This document shows, piece by piece, positions 1-5,777 of a stretch of DNA of 64,000 nt (the stretch's first letter is position 1; each line of letters begins with the position of its first letter). The position numbers were made by a program, and so were the translations under genes. Origin of the DNA: an uncultured Clostridia bacterium (lineage in GTDB: Bacteria; Bacillota; Clostridia; Oscillospirales; Acutalibacteraceae); contig CAMCHQ010000011.1 of NCBI GenBank assembly GCA_945874765.1, positions 1 through 64,000 of the forward strand. Direction: 5' to 3'. The notes beneath the pieces are model-generated. The model was not told the DNA's origin and did no database searches. It saw nothing but the letters and a program-made list of their open reading frames with translations.

Positions 1-30
1 CGTTCTTATTTTTACTAAAGCTTTCTGTTT

Positions 31-49
31 CCCCCGGTAGAACCGGGGG
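31..49. repeat. Perfect GC-rich hairpin at window edge
   Basis: A perfect 8-bp stem (CCCCCGGT / ACCGGGGG) with a 3-nt loop stands out in an A+T-rich context. It has no T-tract of its own in either direction and lies beyond the gap terminator. It could belong to a gene or a mobile-element end to the left of the window; nothing here decides between these. Confidence 0.4.
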
Positions 50-76
50 TTATCAGCCATTGCTGGACAATATAAA

Positions 77-107
77 AAAGAGCCTTCCTTGCGGAAAGCT
101 CTTTTAA
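77..107 (-). terminator. Intrinsic terminator of gap
   Basis: Read on the minus strand, a 12-bp stem (AAAGAGCTTTCC / GGAAGGCTCTTT, one wobble pair) with a 4-nt loop is followed by a T-run. It sits about 20 nt past the gap stop codon. Confidence 0.85.
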
Positions 108-128
108 TTTAATAATCAAAATGTTAGA

Positions 129-1163
129 TTAGCCAAGTTCTGAGAAGTACTTGATTGTTCTAACCATCTGAGATGTGTATGAGTTCTCGTTATCATACCA
201 AGAAACAACCTGAACCTCATAAGTGTTGTCATCGATAGGAAGAACCATTGTCTGAGTTGAATCGAAGAGTGAACCGTATCTCATACCAACGATATCTGAA
301 GAAACGATAAGGTCTTCATTGTAACCGAATGACTCTGTAGCTTCAGCCTTCATAGCTGCGTTGATAGCGTCAACTGTTACTTCCTTGTCAGTCTTAATAA
401 CTGCTGTAAGGATTGTTGTTGAACCTGTTGGAGTAGGAACTCTCTGAGCAGAACCGATAAGTTTGCCGTTAAGTTCAGGAATTACAAGACCGATAGCCTT
501 TGCAGCACCTGTTGTATTAGGAACGATGTTTACAGCGCCTGCACGAGCACGACGAAGGTCACCCTTTCTCTGAGGACCGTCAAGGATCATCTGATCACCT
601 GTGTAAGCGTGGATTGTGCACATGATACCGCTCTGGATAGGAGCAAAATCGTTAAGAGCCTTAGCCATAGGAGCAAGGCAGTTAGTTGTGCAAGATGCAG
701 CAGAAATAACTGTATCATCAGCTGTAAGTGTGTCATGGTTTACATTGTAAACAATTGTTGGAAGGTCGTTACCTGCAGGAGCAGAAATAACAACTTTACG
801 AGCACCTGCCTTGATATGAGCAGAAGCCTTTTCCTTTGAAGTATAGAAACCTGTGCATTCGAGAACTACGTCTACACCAAGCTCTCCCCAAGGAAGGTCA
901 GCAGCGTTAGGCATTTTGTAAATAACAATCTTCTTGCCGTCAACAACAATATAGTTGTCTTCGCCTTCACCCTCGTGGAAATCTACAGTGTGGCCCTGAG
1001 CAACATAGTTACCCTGTGATGAGTCATACTTAAGAAGATGAGCAAGCATCTTTGCACTTGTAAGATCGTTGATAGCAACTACTTCGTAGCCTTCTGCGCC
1101 AAACATCTGACGGAAAGCAAGACGACCGATACGGCCGAAACCATTAATAGCAACTTTTACCAT
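129..1163 (-). CDS. gap: Glyceraldehyde-3-phosphate dehydrogenase, type I
   Basis: NAD-dependent glycolytic enzyme that converts glyceraldehyde 3-phosphate, phosphate and NAD+ to 1,3-bisphosphoglycerate in the cytoplasm. The 344-residue product starts with the nucleotide-binding motif INGFGRIGR and carries the catalytic Cys motif [10 protein letters not shown] near residue 155, followed by [12 protein letters not shown]. Length is slightly above the usual 330-340. The start is fixed by GGAGGTAAT just upstream of ATG. It has its own promoter and terminator, so it is monocistronic and separate from the pgk-tpiA-gpmI operon 33 kb away. Codon choice is strongly biased, as expected for an abundant protein. 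Confidence 0.98.
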   Translation of the reverse strand: MVKVAINGFGRIGRLAFRQMFGAEGYEVVAINDLTSAKMLAHLLKYDSSQGNYVAQGHTVDFHEGEGEDNYIVVDGKKIVIYKMPNAADLPWGELGVDVVLECTGFYTSKEKASAHIKAGARKVVISAPAGNDLPTIVYNVNHDTLTADDTVISAASCTTNCLAPMAKALNDFAPIQSGIMCTIHAYTGDQMILDGPQRKGDLRRARAGAVNIVPNTTGAAKAIGLVIPELNGKLIGSAQRVPTPTGSTTILTAVIKTDKEVTVDAINAAMKAEATESFGYNEDLIVSSDIVGMRYGSLFDSTQTMVLPIDDNTYEVQVVSWYDNENSYTSQMVRTIKYFSELG

Positions 1164-1216
1164 TGGAAATTACCTCCGAATATTAATTAAAGTTTTATTG
1201 CTTTTATGCACTATTT

Positions 1217-1245
1217 ATTTTATACTGTTTGTCATCATTAATCAA
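1217..1245 (-). promoter_or_regulatory. Sigma-A-type promoter of gap
   Basis: On the minus strand TTGATT (1245-1240) and TAAAAT (1222-1217) are separated by 17 nt, about 55 nt upstream of the gap start codon. Confidence 0.65.
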
Positions 1246-1326
1246 GAAAAAAATGTAAATTTTACACTTTATACAAAAACAGTCAATTTTATGCGCACCT
1301 TATAGTTAATTTTTTAACAATCGCCG

Positions 1327-1332
1327 TATAAT
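1327..1332 (+). promoter_or_regulatory. Candidate -10 box for obgE
   Basis: A consensus TATAAT lies about 95 nt upstream of the obgE ATG. The -35 region (around 1303-1309) is poor, so only the -10 element is asserted. Together with the gap promoter it makes 1164-1426 a divergent promoter region. Confidence 0.4.
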
Positions 1333-1426
1333 ATAAAGTATATAACATTCTATTTACCGCCATAGTGTTGCAATTTAGGCAGAAATTTGTTAAAATTCAT
1401 ATTAATAAAAGCAAAGGACGATATAT

Positions 1427-2698
1427 ATGTTTGTAGATATTGCTAAAATTAAAATAAAAGCAGGTGACGGCGGCGCAGGTGCTGTTGCATTTCACCGTGA
1501 AAAATATGTTGCCGCAGGCGGACCCGACGGCGGTGACGGCGGCAAGGGCGGTGACGTTGTATTCGTTGTTGACGATAATCTTGCAACTCTTGCGGATTTC
1601 AGATACAAAAGAAAATACGTTGCCAAAAACGGAGAAAACGGCAGAGGCTCACGCCAATACGGTAAGAAAGCGCCCGACCTTGAGATTAAAGTACCGAGAG
1701 GAACAATAATTCGTGAAGCCAATTCGGGTGCAGTTATGGCTGATATGAGCAAAACGGACAGATTTGTTGCTGCCAAAGGCGGTAAAGGTGGCTGGGGCAA
1801 CATTCATTTTGCAACCCCTACACGTCAAGTTCCGAGATTTGCAAAGCCCGGTGTTCCCGGTGAGGAATGGGAAGTTTCGCTTGAATTAAAGCTTCTTGCC
1901 GACGTCGGTCTTTTAGGTTATCCGTCAGTAGGCAAGTCGAGCCTTATTTCCGTTGTAAGTCAGGCAAAGCCTAAAATCGGCGACTATCATTTCACAACGC
2001 TTGTGCCAAACTTAGGTGTTGTTTCTATGGGTGAGGGCAACTCGTTTGTTATTGCCGATATTCCCGGTCTTATCGAAGGTGCAAGTGAGGGTGTAGGTCT
2101 CGGTCATGAATTTTTGCGCCACGTTGAGCGTTGCAGGCTTCTTGTTCACATTGTTGATGTAAGCGGCAGTGAGGGCAGAGACCCTATTGAAGATTTTGAA
2201 AAAATCAATGAAGAGCTTGTTAAATTCAATCCCGAGCTTGCTAAGCAGCCGCAGATTGTTGCAGGCAACAAGATTGATATGGCTGAGCCGGAGCAGATTG
2301 AGCGCTTCAAAAAATACGTTGAAGACAAGGGATATGAATATTATTCAATATGTGCGCCGATTATGGAGGGTACAAAGGAGCTTATGAATGCTGTTTGGAA
2401 CAAGCTTCAAACGCTTCCGCCTATCAAAGAATACGATGTTGAGGAAATTCCGCTTGAAGCAATTGTCAAAGACGATAAAGGCTTTAAGATTTCGCAACCC
2501 GAGGAGCACTACTTCCTTGTTGAAGCAAGTTGGTTTCCTAAAGTTCTCAAAGGCATTGATATTGAGGACTACGAGGCGCTTCAATATATGCAAAGAGTAT
2601 TAGAGAAAAGCGGAATTTTTGACGCACTGAGAGAAAAAGGAATTGAGGAGGGCGACATTGTATCGCTCTATGACATAGAGTTTGAATACGTGCCTTAA
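1427..2698 (+). CDS. obgE: GTPase Obg/CgtA, ribosome assembly
   Basis: Essential GTPase acting in 50S ribosome maturation and stress control. The glycine-rich Obg fold occupies about residues 1-158 (runs such as GGDGGKGGD), followed by a G domain with G1 GYPSVGKSS, G3 DIPGLIEGA and G4 NKID, and then a C-terminal OCT-type domain, giving 423 residues, the usual length for Firmicutes. The start has AAAGGA about 9 nt upstream of ATG. The Mini-RNase III gene starts 4 nt after the stop codon, so the two are co-transcribed; both products act on the large ribosomal subunit. Confidence 0.97.
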   Translation: MFVDIAKIKIKAGDGGAGAVAFHREKYVAAGGPDGGDGGKGGDVVFVVDDNLATLADFRYKRKYVAKNGENGRGSRQYGKKAPDLEIKVPRGTIIREANSGAVMADMSKTDRFVAAKGGKGGWGNIHFATPTRQVPRFAKPGVPGEEWEVSLELKLLADVGLLGYPSVGKSSLISVVSQAKPKIGDYHFTTLVPNLGVVSMGEGNSFVIADIPGLIEGASEGVGLGHEFLRHVERCRLLVHIVDVSGSEGRDPIEDFEKINEELVKFNPELAKQPQIVAGNKIDMAEPEQIERFKKYVEDKGYEYYSICAPIMEGTKELMNAVWNKLQTLPPIKEYDVEEIPLEAIVKDDKGFKISQPEEHYFLVEASWFPKVLKGIDIEDYEALQYMQRVLEKSGIFDALREKGIEEGDIVSLYDIEFEYVP

Positions 2699-2702
2699 TG
2701 AT

Positions 2703-3089
2703 ATGAGATTTGTAGATAAAGAAGTAAATCCAAAGCAGTTAAGCCCGCTCAATTTGGCATTTATCGGCGATTGCATTTATGAAATACTCGTTCGTGAAAC
2801 GCTTGTTCTTGATGCCAACCGCCCTGTAAACAACTTGCACAGGGAAAGTGTTAAATTCGTATCGGCGAAAGCGCAAACGGCGGCTTTTGAGAAAATCAAG
2901 GATATTTTAAGCGAGGAAGAACTTGCTGTTTTTAAGCGTGGTCGCAACGCAAAGGTAGGTCATTCCCCGAAAAGCGCAACCGACGGAGAGTATCACTGCG
3001 CTACGGGAGTTGAAGCATTATTCGGCTATTTGTACTTAAATAATGAGATTGACAGAATAAAAGAGCTTTTTTCTAAAATTAACTCTTGA
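2703..3089 (+). CDS. mrnC: Mini-ribonuclease III (23S rRNA maturation)
   Basis: A 128-residue protein matching Mini-III, an RNase III-like catalytic domain without a dsRNA-binding domain that trims 23S rRNA precursor ends. The catalytic acidic motif appears in LAFIGDCIYEILVRE near the N-terminus, and the segment AKVGHSPKSATDGEYHCATG is typical of the family. A longer in-frame ATG at 2682 lies inside obgE; the start at 2703 is preferred because it falls directly after the obgE stop and leaves a normal N-terminus (MRFVDKEVNP). It is likely translated by coupling to obgE, since no strong separate ribosome binding site is seen. Confidence 0.93.
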   Translation: MRFVDKEVNPKQLSPLNLAFIGDCIYEILVRETLVLDANRPVNNLHRESVKFVSAKAQTAAFEKIKDILSEEELAVFKRGRNAKVGHSPKSATDGEYHCATGVEALFGYLYLNNEIDRIKELFSKINS

Positions 3090-3127
3090 CATTCTCCCCA
3101 ACTTGTTATATAATCAATATCGCTGAC

Positions 3128-3203
3128 GGGAGCATAGCTCAGCTGGGAGAGCATCTGCCTTACAAGCAGAGGGTCACAGGTTCGAGCCCTGTTGTTCCCA
3201 CCA
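3128..3203 (+). tRNA. tRNA-Val (anticodon TAC)
   Basis: A full cloverleaf is visible: 7-bp acceptor stem GGGAGCA/TGTTCCC with one wobble, D-arm TAGCTCAGCTGGGAGAGC, anticodon arm CTGCCTTACAAGCAG with TAC, T-arm ACAGGTTCGAGCCCTGT, and an encoded CCA end. An intrinsic terminator follows within 5 nt. Confidence 0.97.
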
Positions 3204-3206
3204 AAC

Positions 3207-3238
3207 AAAAAAGACATCCATACGGATGTCTTTTTTGT
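3207..3238 (+). terminator. Intrinsic terminator after tRNA-Val
   Basis: The stem GACATCC / GGATGTC is extended by A/T pairs, has the 4-nt loop ATAC and is followed by a run of T. It ends the transcript just past the tRNA CCA end. Confidence 0.92.
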
Positions 3239-3253
3239 TTTATAGAAATACGT

Positions 3254-3905
3254 TTAGGGCTTGAACCTGTGACAAGATACTCCAAATTTGGCGAACGAAG
3301 TGAACAACAAATTTGGTAGAAACAATCCGGGGGATTGTTTCGTAGTATCTTTGTTCCTTATAAGAGCCCGTCGTATTGTTTTCTTGCGCTGTTCAGGAAA
3401 TATGGCTTGAACCTGTGACACGTCCAAAGAAATTCCGTGTTTGAATAAATTTCTGCGAAATTCATAATAAACACTCCATTCCTTTCTCCTTTTCCCCAAA
3501 AAGCTTTCGCTTTTCGGGGACCCCGATATCCAAATTTGGTGAACGAAGTGAACAACAAATTTGGTAGAAACAATCCGGGGGATTGTTTCGTAGTATCTTT
3601 GTTCCTTATAAGAGCCCGTCGTATTGTTTTCTTGCGCTGTTCAGGAAATATGGCTTGAACCTGTGACACGTCCAAAGAAATTCCGTGTTTGAATAAATTT
3701 CTGCGAAATTCATAATAAACACTCCATTCCTTTCTCCTTTTCCCCAAAAAGCTTTCGCTTTTCGGGGACCCCGATATCCAAATTTGGTGAACGAAGTGAA
3801 CAACAAATTTGGTAGAAACAATCCGGGGGATTGTTTCGTAGTATCTTTGTTCCTTATAAGAGCCCGTCATATTGTTTTCTTGCGCTGTTCAGGAAATATG
3901 GCTCG
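3254..3905. repeat. 248-bp tandem repeat array with T-arm-like segments
   Basis: Three near-identical copies are spaced exactly 248 bp apart: the marker GTTCCTTATAAGAGCCCGTC starts at 3353, 3601 and 3849, the last with one base change. The first copy is truncated at its left end and the last stops at about 3900. Each unit holds short palindromes (CAATCCGGGGGATTG, AAAGCTTTCGCTTTT) and a copy of GGCTTGAACCTGTGAC (3404-3419 and 3652-3667; a longer version at 3257-3273), nearly the reverse complement of the T-arm of the adjacent tRNA-Val. Long minus-strand open frames across it are themselves repetitive and lack ribosome binding sites, so I do not call genes here. Confidence 0.85.
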
Positions 3906-3969
3906 CCAAAAATAAATATATAACAAATTAAAGATTATTTAATTTTATTTTAATTTATAAACTACATAA

Positions 3970-3998
3970 TTGACATTTTTGAATTTATCTTATATAAT
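3970..3998 (+). promoter_or_regulatory. Strong sigma-A promoter of antisense RNA
   Basis: TTGACA (3970-3975), a 17-nt spacer and TATAAT (3993-3998): a perfect consensus promoter with no rightward protein gene behind it. It drives the small RNA that converges on the 24-aa peptide gene. Confidence 0.85.
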
Positions 3999-4004
3999 AA
4001 AAGT

Positions 4005-4097
4005 AGATAAGGAGCTTGCCGGTAGCGGTTAACCTCCTTAATCGACAGAAAAAGAAGTAATCGATTTATGTGGAGTAAAGGCGATTACTTCTTTTTT
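4005..4097 (+). ncRNA. Putative antitoxin RNA, antisense to peptide gene 3' end
   Basis: A roughly 90-nt transcript is predicted from the consensus promoter at 3970-3998 to the hairpin terminator at 4051-4094 with its T-tail. It contains no credible open frame. Its 3' part is fully complementary to the end of the convergent peptide mRNA (stop codon at 4085-4087). Its 5' part contains GGTTAACCTCCTT (4027-4039), whose ACCTCC can pair with the peptide gene's GGAGGT ribosome binding site. This arrangement matches type I antitoxins of the par/Fst and TxpA/BsrG kinds. Transcript ends are inferred, not observed. Confidence 0.65.
4051..4094. terminator. Bidirectional terminator shared by convergent RNAs
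   Basis: The 13-bp perfect stem AAAGAAGTAATCG / CGATTACTTCTTT has an 18-nt loop and T-rich tails on both strands. It would end both the antisense RNA and the peptide mRNA, as in the par locus. Confidence 0.8.
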
Positions 4098-4159
4098 ATT
4101 TCTATTATGTAGCCTGTTGAAAGAACAATGATTATTGCCATTATTACAAGGTATTCCAT
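4085..4159 (-). CDS. 24-aa hydrophobic peptide, putative type I toxin
   Basis: ATG at 4159-4157 and TAA at 4087-4085 encode 24 residues: MEY, a hydrophobic stretch (LVIMAIIIVLSTGYII) long enough to span a membrane, and a charged tail ending KKK. A near-perfect ribosome binding site GGGAGGTG (4172-4165) sits 5 nt upstream. The gene has its own consensus promoter and an mRNA leader of about 75 nt in which ACCTCC can fold back on the ribosome binding site. A short membrane-spanning segment plus lysine tail, convergent antisense RNA and shared terminator are the hallmarks of small membrane toxins (Fst/holin-like, TxpA, BsrG classes). The specific family is not established; function is inferred from arrangement. 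Confidence 0.65.
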   Translation of the reverse strand: MEYLVIMAIIIVLSTGYIIEIKKK

Positions 4160-4239
4160 AATATCACCTCCCATTCTCACAAGGAGTGGAGGTAAGATTT
4201 AACCGCCGACCGTTATGGTAGTTTTCCTTATCCTTATTA

Positions 4240-4268
4240 ATTATATAACAAACTTGACATACAGTCAA
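4240..4268 (-). promoter_or_regulatory. Sigma-A promoter of the 24-aa peptide gene
   Basis: On the minus strand TTGACT (4268-4263), a 17-nt spacer and TATAAT (4245-4240). The transcript would start near 4233 and carry a leader of about 75 nt before the ATG at 4159. Confidence 0.8.
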
Positions 4269-4278
4269 TTACAACACA

Positions 4279-4310
4279 AAAGCCGTCGAATAATCGACGG
4301 CTTTGTTTTT
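4279..4310. terminator. Hairpin terminator between peptide locus and DUF5692-like gene
   Basis: The 11-bp perfect stem AAAGCCGTCGA / TCGACGGCTTT has the loop ATAA. On the minus strand it lies directly after the stop of the 4318-5361 gene, with a T-containing tail; on the plus strand it has a stronger T-run. Confidence 0.8.
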
Positions 4311-4317
4311 TATTAGA

Positions 4318-5361
4318 TTACGCTGCTTTGCGAGCCTTTTCGGCTGCTCTTTCGAGAGCAAGTTTGTAATCCTTTTGGTCTGTGAAGATTTCGTTTTTAT
4401 AAGGATTCTTCTTTTGTTCCTTAGCACGCTTCATAATAGCGGCAAATACGCAAACGTTAGCAACAAGAGCAATAATAGCAACTACGCCCTGCATTGTAGG
4501 GTCTGCGTTTGTCGGGTGAACCGTCGGGTCCATATATCCGTCTGCATAAACAGATGTAAGAACTGAGAAACGGCTCTTATCCTGGAAGAGTGGGAATACC
4601 TGAGCAAACATACACCAAAGTGCAAGTGTGTTAGCTCTGTTTTGAATCCAACCGCCCTTGTTCCAAAATGCATTAGCAAATGTAGGAGCAAGAAGAAGAG
4701 CAAGACCGCAGTACCAAGAGTGAGTAGGAAGATTGTTATAAGTATATTCAAAGTTCCAAAGGTCATATGCTAAAATGTAGCACCATGTCATATCAGGCCA
4801 AAGCATATCCTGCTTGTTCTTTGAGGAATAAATACCCCACCAGCCTGTCATACAGAAAATGTTGATGATACCGGCGATACCGTTTACCCAGTTCCACCAG
4901 CCGCCATAGAGCCATACATTTTCAGATGAAAGCCACCAGCCGCCTGAAATACCGCCTTTGATTGCAGACTCAAAGTCAGAACCTACTGCGATAAGAATGT
5001 TGATAGCAACGATTACAAACGGGAATACCTTAAACCAATCCTTTTTGCCGACGCCCCATTTATACTTGAGCATCATAAAGCCGATACAGCCTGCTGTTGC
5101 AGCATAAAGCTTTGCATAATGGAACCAGCTGTTCATATGAACATAGGTGTCGTTTTGGAGCGCCCAATCGGCTCCCTTTGCCGCACCGATATAAATTGCA
5201 ATGAAATACACCGTCAGTGCTGCCGGTAAAACGAGGAAGCAGAAAATTCCGCCTGCTTTTGTTCGCCTTGCAATTTCATTCATAACGACGAGGCCCACAA
5301 AGACCATTACCCAGCCGAGAAGTTGCCAGCCGGCCGTGTCGCCGTAAATTTGGAATAACAT
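4318..5361 (-). CDS. Polytopic membrane protein, DUF5692-like
   Basis: An integral membrane protein of about 347 residues, rich in Trp, with roughly nine to ten hydrophobic segments, motifs such as GGWWNWVNGIAGI and WCYILAYDLWNFEYTY, and a charged cytoplasmic-looking C-terminus ending ERAAEKARKAA. It resembles the uncharacterised DUF5692 family as I recall it; no function is known to me. Two ATGs lie at the start (5367 and 5361). The second is preferred because GGAGG is 9 nt from it but only 3 nt from the first. It is followed by a terminator and stands 63 bp downstream of hypA on the same strand, so it may belong to the oxidoreductase-hypA transcript. Confidence 0.75.
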   Translation of the reverse strand: MLFQIYGDTAGWQLLGWVMVFVGLVVMNEIARRTKAGGIFCFLVLPAALTVYFIAIYIGAAKGADWALQNDTYVHMNSWFHYAKLYAATAGCIGFMMLKYKWGVGKKDWFKVFPFVIVAINILIAVGSDFESAIKGGISGGWWLSSENVWLYGGWWNWVNGIAGIINIFCMTGWWGIYSSKNKQDMLWPDMTWCYILAYDLWNFEYTYNNLPTHSWYCGLALLLAPTFANAFWNKGGWIQNRANTLALWCMFAQVFPLFQDKSRFSVLTSVYADGYMDPTVHPTNADPTMQGVVAIIALVANVCVFAAIMKRAKEQKKNPYKNEIFTDQKDYKLALERAAEKARKAA

Positions 5362-5430
5362 TGTCATTCCCCTCCTCTGAAAAATAAAATTGAATAGAAA
5401 TTATATCATCAAGGCAGATAACACAATGTG

Positions 5431-5775
5431 CTACCGTGCCTCAATTTCCTTTATCATAATTTCATTACCTTTGAGAAGATAGGTTTTGTCACTTTGACAA
5501 TAAGGGCAAGTCTTGCCGTACTTCACGGTTTTATATTCCCCTTTGCAGTTTTCGCAATACGTCACCGCCGGAATAACCTCTACCTTAAGTTCTGCCCCAT
5601 TCATAAGCTCACTCTTTGAACAAGCCCATTTCCAGCAGTCCTCAAGATAATCGTGGAGAACACCGGAAACTTCGCCTATTTCAACAGTAACAGACGATAC
5701 CGTTTCAAGCTTATTTTCCTTGCCTACCTCTTCAATCTCGTTAATGATATGAAAAACTATACCAAGCTCGTGCAT
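5431..5775 (-). CDS. hypA: Hydrogenase/nickel maturation protein HypA
   Basis: Nickel metallochaperone that delivers Ni2+ to [NiFe]-hydrogenase precursors (or urease in some species). The 114-residue product begins with MHELG, the conserved N-terminal nickel-binding MHE motif, and has a zinc-finger pair CENC and CPYC near residues 74-95. It begins 2 nt after the stop of the 947-aa oxidoreductase gene, so the two are one operon. No other hyp genes and no hydrogenase subunits are in the window, which makes the pairing with an FAD/Fe-S oxidoreductase notable. Confidence 0.9.
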   Translation of the reverse strand: MHELGIVFHIINEIEEVGKENKLETVSSVTVEIGEVSGVLHDYLEDCWKWACSKSELMNGAELKVEVIPAVTYCENCKGEYKTVKYGKTCPYCQSDKTYLLKGNEIMIKEIEAR

Positions 5776-5777
5776 AA

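Noticed and set aside
31-49. IS200/IS605-type end hairpin
   Set aside because: Only one hairpin is visible at the window edge and no transposase gene lies in the window, so the claim cannot be supported.
609-839. 76-aa plus-strand frame inside gap
   Set aside because: Cys/Ser/Arg-rich shadow frame antisense to a strongly coding gene, no start signals.
3358-3870. 170-aa minus-strand open frame in the repeat array
   Set aside because: It is itself a translation of the 248-bp tandem repeat, has no ribosome binding site, and its protein repeats in step with the DNA.
3254-3905. CRISPR array
   Set aside because: The unit is 248 bp without short repeat-spacer alternation, and no cas genes are present.
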